From NCBI GenBank assembly GCA_026708525.1, contig JAPOUS010000276.1, forward strand, positions 881 to 37,098: a DNA stretch of 36,218 nucleotides. Direction: 5' to 3'. This document shows positions 8,847-17,958 of the stretch, in pieces. The notes beneath the pieces were generated by a model. That model worked only from the letters and a program-made list of their open reading frames with translations, ran no database searches and had not been told where the DNA came from. Positions within the stretch are counted from its first letter, which is position 1, and each line of letters opens with the position of its first letter. Position numbers and translations under genes: made by a program. Source of the DNA: Cellvibrionales bacterium. GTDB taxonomy: Bacteria; Pseudomonadota; Gammaproteobacteria; Pseudomonadales; DT-91.

Positions 8847-10166
8847 ATGATTACGGTAATAGGCTCAATTGGATTCCTTGTCCTGTTGAGCTTCTTCAAA
8901 GCACCCATACTCTTATCCATTGTTCTTGCGTCAATTTTAGCAGGACAACTTGCTGACCTTACCGTTATCGAAACCATTTCAAGCTTTAATGAGGGCATAA
9001 AAAATGGCGCTACCATCGCCCTAAACTATGGATGCATCGGCGCTTTTGCAGCAGGCCTTGCCAAATCAGGCGTCACAAGCTGGGCATGTGAACACCTCGC
9101 AGAAAGCCACCTAATAAAGCAAGCGACGCAACCCAAATTTATTATTCTTTTAATCATTTTATTAGCATCTATTAGTTCTCAGAACATTATCCCGATTCAT
9201 ATTGCATTTATTCCCTTAATTATTCCTGTGATGTTGCACCTTATGTCACAATACCAACTGGATCGTCGTGCTGTTACTTGCTGTGTCTGTTTTGGGCTTG
9301 TCGTCCCCTACATGACTATTCCGATAGGGTTTGGCAAGATTTATATTAATGATGTTCTGTTCAATAATTTACATATTTTTGGCATCGATACCCCCGAACT
9401 TAGCATCGTTAAAGCGATGTGGATACCAGCTCTAGGAATGTTGTTTGGGCTTTTTATCGCCACATTTATTAACTACAAAAAACCCAGACAATACCAACAC
9501 TCCGAAAAGCTTTCAAAAAAGATTCACACACACATTCGCCCCCGCAAAAGAACGATCGTTGCAACACTGTGCATTTTAACCATCACACTCGCCTTGCAAA
9601 TATTCACCAACTCTATGGTTATCGGTGCATTAATTGGCTTTAGCTTGTTTACTATAACAGGGATCATCAACCTAAAAGACTCAGATGATGTATTCTTGCT
9701 AGGAATAAAAATGATGGCCAATATCGCTTTTATAATGATCGCAGCGCAAGGATTTGCCCAAGTTTTATCTGACTCTGGACAAATTTTACCCATGATCAAA
9801 ACACTGGGAAGTACGCTAACGCAACACAGAAATATTGGAATTTTTGCCATATTGCTTGCAGGCCTGCTAATTACTGTAGGCATTGGCTCATCATTTTCAA
9901 CTGTGCCTATCATCGCTTCGGTATTTGTCCCTCTCGCACTTGAAATGAAGCTTGAGCCCTTATCAATTATCACTCTCATTGGAACCGCAGGGGCTTTGGG
10001 CGATGCCTGCTCTCCTGTGTCTGAAACCACGCTCGCACCGAGCATGGCCTTAAATGCAGATGGTCAACACGATCACTTCAAAGACACCATCATACCGTGC
10101 TTTTTTCATATCACCCTCCCATTACTTATTTCTGGGTGGGTTGCTGTGGTGTTCATGAACCGTTAA
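8847..10166 (+). CDS. Na+/H+ antiporter-family (YuiF-like) permease; probable histidine transporter by context
   Basis: 439 aa polytopic protein; ...SFSTVPIIASVFVPLALEMKLEPLSIITLIGTAGALGDACSPVSETTLAPS is characteristic of NhaC/YuiF-type transporters. Adjacent to hut genes. Confidence 0.7.
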   Translation: MITVIGSIGFLVLLSFFKAPILLSIVLASILAGQLADLTVIETISSFNEGIKNGATIALNYGCIGAFAAGLAKSGVTSWACEHLAESHLIKQATQPKFIILLIILLASISSQNIIPIHIAFIPLIIPVMLHLMSQYQLDRRAVTCCVCFGLVVPYMTIPIGFGKIYINDVLFNNLHIFGIDTPELSIVKAMWIPALGMLFGLFIATFINYKKPRQYQHSEKLSKKIHTHIRPRKRTIVATLCILTITLALQIFTNSMVIGALIGFSLFTITGIINLKDSDDVFLLGIKMMANIAFIMIAAQGFAQVLSDSGQILPMIKTLGSTLTQHRNIGIFAILLAGLLITVGIGSSFSTVPIIASVFVPLALEMKLEPLSIITLIGTAGALGDACSPVSETTLAPSMALNADGQHDHFKDTIIPCFFHITLPLLISGWVAVVFMNR

Positions 10167-11127
10167 GGTATTCATGAACAAGCCTTGCTGCAAGCTTTGC
10201 GGTAATCATCTCTTTATCGTACAAAGGGTTCATTTCAGCAATATCAAAGACAACAATCAATTTATTATTTTCTTTACAGAATTTAATTATCCAACGCAAT
10301 AACGTGATAACAAACTCAGGCGATATACCAACCGCCTGAGGTGCGCTTACACCGGGTGCGACAGACTGATGGAATACATCAAGGCACAGGCTCAAATAAA
10401 CATGTGATAACGGTTTTAGGTAATCTCTCAAGGTTGATTGTATCTTTTCAATATTTTGAAGATTCGATGAAACGTCATCAATTATCACGGTATTTCTTTT
10501 TTTAGCGAAAGCAACCCCGCCTTGAGTATTTGCCGTAGGATTAAAGCCAACCACCGCATAATGGAAGGTTTTCTCAAAAGATTCAGACAACAATGCGGCC
10601 TGGGTAAACGGCGTACCTGATGAAGCTTCCGAGCCATACTTCCTGCAATCAAGGTGGGCATCAAAATTAATGACCCCTAGCGTAAATTCGTGCTGACTTT
10701 TCATTAAGGCATCAAAAGCCCCTTTAAATGAAGCAAAACCGACCTCATGACCACCGCCTAAGACGACAGGTTTAGCGTTTAACACAATGAGATCTGTAAG
10801 CATTGTCGATAATTCGGCTTGCGCGTGTTCCAATTGATTTTCATTGATTACATCACCCAAATCATAAGCTTCAAAAGCATTGACCACAGCCAAATTTGCC
10901 ATCGCCTGCCGAATAACTTCAGGGCCATTTTTTGCACCAGGCCTGCCTTTATTTCTTACCACACCTTGATCACTACAAAAGCCTACAAACACTATTTTGT
11001 CGACAAGCGTATCATTCAGATCTTGAAGATCGACAAATTGGATTAATTGATGCCATCTAGGAGAAAACACCAATTCCTCATCATCGATACGCCCACCCCA
11101 AGCCTGCTGATTGATTGGATTAACCAT
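10153..11127 (-). CDS. hutG: Formimidoylglutamase (arginase/agmatinase family)
   Basis: GGGHEVGFASFKG, NFDAHLDCRKYG..SSGTPF and SLCLDVFHQSVAPGVSAPQAVG are ureohydrolase metal-binding motifs; in the hut cluster. ORF track starts at 11145; I prefer ATG at 11127 (MVNPINQQAW), which overlaps the hutI stop by 8 bp with a purine-rich RBS (ggaggggag). Confidence 0.9.
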   Translation of the reverse strand: MVNPINQQAWGGRIDDEELVFSPRWHQLIQFVDLQDLNDTLVDKIVFVGFCSDQGVVRNKGRPGAKNGPEVIRQAMANLAVVNAFEAYDLGDVINENQLEHAQAELSTMLTDLIVLNAKPVVLGGGHEVGFASFKGAFDALMKSQHEFTLGVINFDAHLDCRKYGSEASSGTPFTQAALLSESFEKTFHYAVVGFNPTANTQGGVAFAKKRNTVIIDDVSSNLQNIEKIQSTLRDYLKPLSHVYLSLCLDVFHQSVAPGVSAPQAVGISPEFVITLLRWIIKFCKENNKLIVVFDIAEMNPLYDKEMITAKLAARLVHEYLNGS

Positions 11128-12346
11128 AGACTTTCTCCCCTCCAATAAACACAGCTACAGGAGAATACAAGCTCATACCGTAGATTAATTCCGAGGGTGA
11201 TTGAATATTCCACAGTGAAAAATCGGCAGTCATCCCTTTCTTTAATTGCCCTCGCTCATGATCAACGCCTAGAGCTTTAGCTGCAATTCGCGTGATCCCT
11301 AACAAACACTCTTCCACTGTGCAACCTAGCAACACTGCCGCCATATTGGCTGCGAGTAGTAACGAACCACAAGGTGAACTACCAGGGTTTAAATCAGTAG
11401 CAATTGCAAATTCCACACCCGCTTTTCGCAACTCCGGAATTGGCGGCTTTTGTGTTTCACGTAAAAAATAAAATGCCGCAGGTAATAGCACTGGGGTCGT
11501 TTGTTGCTTTGCCAGCACTTCAATCCCTACATTATCCAGATACTCTAGATGATCAACAGATAAACCATTCATCTCAGCTAACAGTTTGGAACCACCTAAA
11601 CAGCTAAGTTGTTCGACATGTCCTTTGATTTGCATGCCCAACGATTGGGCTTTTTTAAGTACTCGCTGTGATTGCTCCAAACTAAAACCTATCGATTCAC
11701 AAAACACATCACACTGAGATGCCAACCCTTTGGATTGCACCTTAGGTAAAAATTCCTCTACCACCCACGCAACATAGCCCTCTGGATTATGTTTATATTC
11801 TAAAGGTACCGCATGGGCTGCAAGGCAGGTTGCCACCAGTCGTTGAGCCAAATCATTATCTAGCTTTTGAATAACTTCCAGCATTTTAAGTTCTGAAGAT
11901 TCATCCAATCCATAGCCTGATTTAATCTCAACAGTGGTTACACCTTCAGATAGCAAACGCGATAAACGATTCGCTGCACTTTGATATAAATCTTCTGGTG
12001 TCTCTTTTCGCGTGGCATTCACTGTATTTTGAATGCCACCACCCGCCTTTGCGATTGCCTCATAACTTTGTCCTTCCATACGCTTTTGAAATTCATTTGC
12101 CCGGTTTCCTGCATAAACCAAATGCGTATGGCAATCAATAAACCCAGGCAGCAACCAGCCGCCTTGTCCATCAATACATTCCTCACCTGCTAACGATTTT
12201 TTTCTATCCTGATTTTTTCCAAGCCAAAGAATTATCCCTTCCGACACTATCATGGCTGCATCTTCAATAACACCTAAAGGCACACCACTATCACAACTCA
12301 TTGTCGCTATGTTGACATTCGTGATTAAAAAATTTTTTTTCATCAT
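11120..12346 (-). CDS. hutI: Imidazolonepropionase
   Basis: 408 aa; PGFIDCHTHLVYAGNRANEFQKRMEGQSYEAIAKAGGGIQNTV is diagnostic of HutI. Confidence 0.95.
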   Translation of the reverse strand: MMKKNFLITNVNIATMSCDSGVPLGVIEDAAMIVSEGIILWLGKNQDRKKSLAGEECIDGQGGWLLPGFIDCHTHLVYAGNRANEFQKRMEGQSYEAIAKAGGGIQNTVNATRKETPEDLYQSAANRLSRLLSEGVTTVEIKSGYGLDESSELKMLEVIQKLDNDLAQRLVATCLAAHAVPLEYKHNPEGYVAWVVEEFLPKVQSKGLASQCDVFCESIGFSLEQSQRVLKKAQSLGMQIKGHVEQLSCLGGSKLLAEMNGLSVDHLEYLDNVGIEVLAKQQTTPVLLPAAFYFLRETQKPPIPELRKAGVEFAIATDLNPGSSPCGSLLLAANMAAVLLGCTVEECLLGITRIAAKALGVDHERGQLKKGMTADFSLWNIQSPSELIYGMSLYSPVAVFIGGEKVYG

Positions 12347-12378
12347 TCAGTAAACTTTTTTTAAAAACAACTTTCTAT

Positions 12379-12390
12379 TTGTATAGACAA
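12379..12390. promoter_or_regulatory. Candidate HutC operator
   Basis: TTGTATAGACAA, TTGT-N4-ACAA dyad between divergent hutI and hutC, just 5' of the hutC RBS (agagga). Confidence 0.6.
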
Positions 12391-12409
12391 TATGAGAGGA
12401 AAAAGTTTT

Positions 12410-13138
12410 ATGGCGAAACCTGAATGGAAAAAAATCGTACACCATATAGTCCAAGCAATTAAAAACAAAGAATTGCTTACTAATGATAAAATTCCATCAG
12501 AAAACACACTCTCCAATCAATATCATGTCTCGAGAATGACAGCGAGAAAAGCACTGGATCAACTGGTCAATGATGGTATTTTATTTCGTATTCAAGGCAA
12601 AGGAACCTATGTTTCTAACATTAGCGCAATAACTTCAACCCTTGAAATAAAAAATATCGCAGATGAAATAAAAGATCGCGGACATTCACATAACATTAAG
12701 ATCATTTCGCTTAAACAAGTTGAACCTCCTGAGACGATACATCCCCTATTTTTATCCAAAGAACTAAAACCCTTTTATAGTCTAATGATTCATTTTGAAA
12801 ATGAACTTGCTATTCAAGTAGAAGAACGCTGGGTAGACAATATCGCTGTGCCAGACTACCTATCACAAGACTTCACGCAGCAGACACCTAACCACTACCT
12901 ATCCGCCGTAGCACCACTTGAAAAAGCCAATCATCGTATTCAGGCGATTACGGCGAAAGCATCTATTGCCAATCTTCTTGATATAAGCAAAGGATCGCCT
13001 TGCCTACAAATTGTAAGGCATTCCTACAGCAATAATCGATTGATCAGCTTTGCCAGACTTACCCACCCAGCCGACCGATTTCAATTAATCAGTGGCGAAT
13101 TCACTACACATAGCATTCCAGATAACAAACACCATTAA
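12410..13138 (+). CDS. hutC: Histidine utilisation repressor, GntR/HutC family
   Basis: GntR wHTH ([43 protein letters not shown]) plus UTRA effector domain. ORF track starts at 12392; ATG at 12410 (MAKPEWKK) has the better RBS. Confidence 0.92.
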   Translation: MAKPEWKKIVHHIVQAIKNKELLTNDKIPSENTLSNQYHVSRMTARKALDQLVNDGILFRIQGKGTYVSNISAITSTLEIKNIADEIKDRGHSHNIKIISLKQVEPPETIHPLFLSKELKPFYSLMIHFENELAIQVEERWVDNIAVPDYLSQDFTQQTPNHYLSAVAPLEKANHRIQAITAKASIANLLDISKGSPCLQIVRHSYSNNRLISFARLTHPADRFQLISGEFTTHSIPDNKHH

Positions 13139-13157
13139 ACATCCAGGAGAAGCCTTG

Positions 13158-14846
13158 ATGAAACCAACTGATACTCACCAAACTGATCACAATCGACACA
13201 TTTCCGCGCCTAGAGGGAATCAACTCAACGCAAAAAGCTGGTTGACAGAAGCACCGCTGCGCATGCTAATGAATAATTTAGATCCTGAAGTCGCTGAACA
13301 CCCAGAAAGTTTGATCGTCTATGGCAGTATAGGACGGGCTGCAAGAAACTGGGAGTGCTTTGATCAAATTGTAAAATCACTAACTGATCTTGAAAATGAT
13401 GAAAGCCTACTGATTCAAAGTGGCAAACCTGTGGGTATATTTAAAACTCACCCTGACAGCCCAAGGGTTCTTCTGGCCAATTCAAACTTGGTTCCTCATT
13501 GGGCCTCATGGAATCATTTTCATGAACTGGATAAATCAGGGCTTATGATGTACGGACAAATGACCGCAGGATCATGGATGTATATAGGCTCGCAAGGCAT
13601 TGTCCAAGGAACGTATGAAACCTTCGTTGCTGTCGCCAAACAACATTTTGACGGAAAACCTAAAGGAAAATGGATACTCACCGGTGGATTAGGTGGCATG
13701 GGTGGAGCCCAACCTTTGGCAGCAACCATGTCGGGATTTTCGATGCTTGCCGTTGAATGTGACGAGAGCCGTATCGATTTTCGCCTAAAAACAAAGTACC
13801 TAGATAAAAAAGCCACCTCATTAACCGAAGCCTTAGCCTTACTCGATGAAGCAAAAAATCAAGAAAAACCCATAAGTGTTGGCTTACTCGGCAATTCAGC
13901 CGATATTTTTGCCGAGCTAGTTAATAAGCAAATCACTCCTGATGTTGTCACTGATCAAACAAGTGCACATGATCCTCTCAATGGCTTTTTACCACAAAAC
14001 TGGAGTATAGAAAAAGCATCAGCCTTGAGAAAAGATGATCCAGAGGCTGTTACCAAAGCATCGCGCGCGTCTATGGCCAATCAAGTGCAAGCTATGCTAA
14101 CGCTTAAAAAAAGGGGATCAGCCACTTTTGACTATGGTAACAATATTCGACAAGTCGCTTTTGAAGAGGGCATTTCTAATGCCTTTGATTTTCCTGGATT
14201 TGTACCTGCCTATATACGCCCTTTGTTTTGTGAAGGCATTGGCCCCTTCCGCTGGGTAGCACTATCAGGTGACCCTGAAGATATCTATAAAACAGATCAA
14301 AAAGTTAAAGAACTCATTCCCGATGACGCTCATCTTCATAATTGGCTTGATATGGCGAAAAAACGCATTGCCTTTCAAGGTTTACCATCAAGAATATGTT
14401 GGGCTGGTGTTAAAGATCGCGTACGGCTTGGGCTGGCTTTTAATGAAATGGTTAAAAGTGGCGAATTATCAGCACCTATCGTCATAGGTCGTGACCACTT
14501 AGACTCAGGTTCAGTGGCTTCGCCTAACCGAGAAACAGAAGACATGCTGGATGGCTCTGATGCTATTTCCGATTGGCCTTTACTCAATGCGTTGCTAAAT
14601 ACCGCAGGTGGTGCCACTTGGGTCAGCTTGCATCATGGAGGTGGCGTTGGCATGGGATTTAGCCAACATGCTGGCGTCGTCATTGTCTGTGATGGCACAG
14701 ATGCCGCAAAAAAACGTATCAGTCGAGTCCTTTTCAATGATCCTGCAACCGGCGTTATGCGTCATGCCGATGCAGGCTACGACATTGCCATGCAATGTGC
14801 CGAAGAAAACGATCTCAATCTGCCAATGCTAAGGAAATCGCTATGA
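13158..14846 (+). CDS. hutU: Urocanate hydratase
   Basis: ~562 aa from ATG 13158 after aggaga; [53 protein letters not shown] and [30 protein letters not shown] are urocanase signatures. Confidence 0.97.
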   Translation: MKPTDTHQTDHNRHISAPRGNQLNAKSWLTEAPLRMLMNNLDPEVAEHPESLIVYGSIGRAARNWECFDQIVKSLTDLENDESLLIQSGKPVGIFKTHPDSPRVLLANSNLVPHWASWNHFHELDKSGLMMYGQMTAGSWMYIGSQGIVQGTYETFVAVAKQHFDGKPKGKWILTGGLGGMGGAQPLAATMSGFSMLAVECDESRIDFRLKTKYLDKKATSLTEALALLDEAKNQEKPISVGLLGNSADIFAELVNKQITPDVVTDQTSAHDPLNGFLPQNWSIEKASALRKDDPEAVTKASRASMANQVQAMLTLKKRGSATFDYGNNIRQVAFEEGISNAFDFPGFVPAYIRPLFCEGIGPFRWVALSGDPEDIYKTDQKVKELIPDDAHLHNWLDMAKKRIAFQGLPSRICWAGVKDRVRLGLAFNEMVKSGELSAPIVIGRDHLDSGSVASPNRETEDMLDGSDAISDWPLLNALLNTAGGATWVSLHHGGGVGMGFSQHAGVVIVCDGTDAAKKRISRVLFNDPATGVMRHADAGYDIAMQCAEENDLNLPMLRKSL

Positions 14847-16429
14847 AAACAATGAAGCTCACTCCTGGCACACTCACCTTAAAACAATGCAGCGATTTTA
14901 TTCAAGAAGAAGTATTCGTTAAATTAGATCCTCAAGCGACACAGGCCATTGACCGATCTACTGCATGCATTAAAAAAGTCTTACTTAATGACAAAACTGT
15001 CTATGGCATTAACACAGGATTTGGACAACTTGCCAATACACGAATCGATGCAAGTGAACTAGAAACATTACAGCGAAGTATTGTGTTATCTCATGCAGCA
15101 GGGGTTGGTGAATACCTTGATGTACCTGTGACTCGTTTGATTATGCTACTTAAAATCAATTCATTGTCTTTAGGATTTTCTGGCATTCGATTATCGGTCA
15201 TTCAGAGTTTAATCGATTTACTCAATGCTGAGATTTACCCCTGCATCCCTGAGAAAGGGTCGGTTGGCGCATCAGGAGATTTAGCACCGCTTGCCCATAT
15301 GAGCGCCGTACTTATTGGCGAGGGGCAGGCAAGTTATCAGGGCACTATCTATTCAGGCAAAGAAGCATTGGCCAAAGCTGGCTTATCGCCGATCTCCCTT
15401 CACCCTAAAGAAGGGCTAGCGCTCTTGAATGGCACCCAAGTCTCAACCGCACTGGCGTTAATCGGTTTATTTGAGGCGGATAATCTTATGGCCTCGTCAT
15501 TAGTGATTGGTGCTTTATCAATTGAAGCCGCAAATGGCTCTCGAAGACCATTTGATAAAAGAATTCACGCAGCCAGGGGACATAACGCGCAAATAATGAT
15601 TGCACAGTCACTAAGGCATTTGCTTGATGAATCTGAGATTGAAAAAAGTCACAGTCACTGCACTAAGGTACAAGACCCTTACTCACTTCGATGCCAACCT
15701 CAAGTATTGGGCGCCTGCCTTCAACAACTGCGCCATGCAGCCAGTATTTTATTGATTGAAGCGAATGGTGTTTCAGATAACCCACTCATTTTTACTGACA
15801 CAGATGAAATCATCTCTGGTGGAAATTTTCATGCAGAACCTGTGGCTATGGCCGCTGACAATATTGCCCTAGCAATCAGTGAAATGGGAGCAATCAGCGA
15901 ACGGCGACTCTCATTACTTATTGATAGTAAATTAAGTGGGCTACCGCCATTTCTTGTTAACAATGGCGGTGTCAATTCCGGTTTTATGGTTGCGCAAGTC
16001 ACCTCTGCTGCACTAGCGTCTGAAAATAAGTCTTTGGCGCACCCTGCTTCAGTGGATAGCCTTCCCACATCAGCTAATCAAGAAGACCATGTTTCAATGG
16101 CGACTTTTGCGGCAAGGCGTCTCAGGGATATGAATAAAAATACCCAAGTCATTTTAGCTATTGAATGGCTGGCAGCTTGCCAGGGCATCGATTTTAGAGC
16201 GCCATTTAAAACCTCAACGCCATTAGAAGCGGCAAAATCAGCGCTTAGGGAATGGGTTCCCTTTTATGAGAAGGATAAGTATTTTGCGCCAGATATTGAA
16301 AAAGCGACAAAATTGATCGCTAACCATAGGTTATTTTCCCTAGGAAGTGAATTCACCAGCATTTTATATAGCGAAAAAATGGCCGCTCAATCGGATTATC
16401 AAAACAGCCGCTCTGGAACCTTTAATTAA
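14843..16429 (+). CDS. hutH: Histidine ammonia-lyase
   Basis: [23 protein letters not shown] contains the ASG motif that forms the MIO cofactor. ATG at 14843 overlaps the hutU stop (ATGA). Confidence 0.97.
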   Translation: MKTMKLTPGTLTLKQCSDFIQEEVFVKLDPQATQAIDRSTACIKKVLLNDKTVYGINTGFGQLANTRIDASELETLQRSIVLSHAAGVGEYLDVPVTRLIMLLKINSLSLGFSGIRLSVIQSLIDLLNAEIYPCIPEKGSVGASGDLAPLAHMSAVLIGEGQASYQGTIYSGKEALAKAGLSPISLHPKEGLALLNGTQVSTALALIGLFEADNLMASSLVIGALSIEAANGSRRPFDKRIHAARGHNAQIMIAQSLRHLLDESEIEKSHSHCTKVQDPYSLRCQPQVLGACLQQLRHAASILLIEANGVSDNPLIFTDTDEIISGGNFHAEPVAMAADNIALAISEMGAISERRLSLLIDSKLSGLPPFLVNNGGVNSGFMVAQVTSAALASENKSLAHPASVDSLPTSANQEDHVSMATFAARRLRDMNKNTQVILAIEWLAACQGIDFRAPFKTSTPLEAAKSALREWVPFYEKDKYFAPDIEKATKLIANHRLFSLGSEFTSILYSEKMAAQSDYQNSRSGTFN

Positions 16430-16469
16430 GTCACTGTAACAGCCTTCAGCCGAAGGCAATCGCTAATTA

Positions 16470-17336
16470 TCAAGCAATATTTAATGCCGTTTTGGCGTTA
16501 GTTAAAAACAGCTTTCGATCATCCAATCCATTCAACCCGCCGTTGATACGCTTGGTGATCGTTTCAATATCATCCTTATCTGCATAGTCATTCAAATGAC
16601 GCGATTGCCAATACCAAATAGCAGCTGTCACAGCACCCTCTGGGCTATCTGCGATTAGCTCAGGGTTTGCGACATAATCCTCGCCACAGTATTCCGATAG
16701 CGATTGATAATTAGACTTTCCGGTTAATTGAATCAACCCTCGGCCTCGGTAGCGCCACCCATCGCCTGAGGATTCATCCCCATTGCCCATGCGATCGGCA
16801 TACACACAATTAGCAATAGCTTCGGGTTTTCTTGCATAATCAGCTGCCGGCTTATCATCTGAGAAATACTTACCAAACACTGCATTAAGTGCTGACTCAC
16901 TATAATTAAGATTTTCTATGAGAAATTTAAAACTCCCGCTTTCGTGTGCAAGTTGGGCAATAAAATGCGACTGTCTCAGTGGCGTATTAATGCCTGCCTG
17001 CATCATCCCTTGAGACAATGGCGCGGCAAATTGATTTGCCGTATCCGCTGCAATAGACGGCATAATTTGCTGTAAAAGATCGGCGCTGATATTACTTGTG
17101 TTTTCATCAGAAGACGTTTTCGCTAATGACGCATCCTCTTTAGGTAATTCAGTTTTAGCATCGATTTCGCTCTCTTGCTCTGAAACGCCAGGGATTTCTA
17201 ACCACTGACCTATGTTAATGGTATAAGGGCTTTCAATACCATTGGCTTCGGCGATAGAGAGATATTGACTGGACTCACCATAAAATTTCTTTGCAATTTT
17301 TGATAATGAATCACCCGATTGGACCTGATAGCGCAT
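16470..17336 (-). CDS. LysM-domain plus GH19 (chitinase/endolysin-type) protein
   Basis: N-terminal LysM (MRYQVQSGDSLSKIAKKFYGESSQYLSIAEANGIESPYTINIGQWLEIPG); C-terminal GH19-like QSHFIAQLAHESGSFKFLIENLNYS...GDGWRYRGRGLIQLTGKSNY. ORF track start is 17360; ATG at 17336 is preferred because it starts directly at the LysM. Confidence 0.88.
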   Translation of the reverse strand: MRYQVQSGDSLSKIAKKFYGESSQYLSIAEANGIESPYTINIGQWLEIPGVSEQESEIDAKTELPKEDASLAKTSSDENTSNISADLLQQIMPSIAADTANQFAAPLSQGMMQAGINTPLRQSHFIAQLAHESGSFKFLIENLNYSESALNAVFGKYFSDDKPAADYARKPEAIANCVYADRMGNGDESSGDGWRYRGRGLIQLTGKSNYQSLSEYCGEDYVANPELIADSPEGAVTAAIWYWQSRHLNDYADKDDIETITKRINGGLNGLDDRKLFLTNAKTALNIA

Positions 17337-17530
17337 AAGAAGCATCCTTGATGGCGGCATTGAAATGATTTCAGAAGAATCATTTCATTATTATTAACAA
17401 TTTGAATTAACGCCAAATTAACAGGCAAGCACTATCAAGACAAGGCAAACCAGAAGGAAATGCAAGAAATAAAACCAAGATCAAAAAACGTATTATTTTT
17501 GTTAGATTCTATAAAAAAGACAAACAGTGA

Positions 17531-17713
17531 TTATTTTGTTTTATGTATCGGCCAATCAATATAAGCCAAGTAAATCAAGGCAATCAAATTACCCACAGGT
17601 AGCAGGAACAATAAGCCCAGCGCCCCATGAAAACCTGCCCGCTTAAATATACGCCAGCCTGAAAAAGCCAAAATAAGGTAAGTGGCAAGAAAAAGAATAA
17701 AACCTGTCATCAA
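17531..17713 (-). CDS. Small membrane protein (60 aa)
   Basis: Two hydrophobic segments; its start overlaps the stop of the similar upstream ORF (17710..17910). Confidence 0.55.
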   Translation of the reverse strand: MMTGFILFLATYLILAFSGWRIFKRAGFHGALGLLFLLPVGNLIALIYLAYIDWPIHKTK

Positions 17714-17910
17714 TTCTTCTCCCCAGTCTGATTATCCATAGGCCAAACAGCTAACACCAAATACAAAAGCAATATCAGATTAATACCTGGCAACCAAAAT
17801 AGTAACCAAGGAACATGCCTAAAGCCCGCCTTATAATAAATGGTTTCTAGCGCATGACCTGAAATCAACCAAATCAACACTGAGGTGAGAATACTCAAAA
17901 TAAGCAGCAT
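17710..17910 (-). CDS. Small membrane protein (66 aa), paralogue of the neighbour
   Basis: Shares the pattern ...Y/FKAGF(R/H)xxxxLLFxLPxxNLIxLxYLxxxxWPxxxx with 17531..17713. Confidence 0.55.
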   Translation of the reverse strand: MLLILSILTSVLIWLISGHALETIYYKAGFRHVPWLLFWLPGINLILLLYLVLAVWPMDNQTGEKN

Positions 17911-17958
17911 AGAATTCCCTCAAAAAGAGGACATTCTATGCCAAGATAGGATTAAGCG

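Noticed and set aside
8660-8956. 98-aa plus-strand ORF before the permease
   Set aside because: Overlaps the start of the permease out of frame, with no RBS or family; likely spurious.
9524-10045. 173-aa minus ORF inside the permease gene
   Set aside because: Fully antisense to a clear membrane transporter; composition mirrors the sense frame.
10151-10179. GTTCATGAAC palindrome and ATTCATGAAC repeat at the permease/hutG junction
   Set aside because: Lies within overlapping coding ends, short, and lacks a T-tract; not supported as a terminator or operator.
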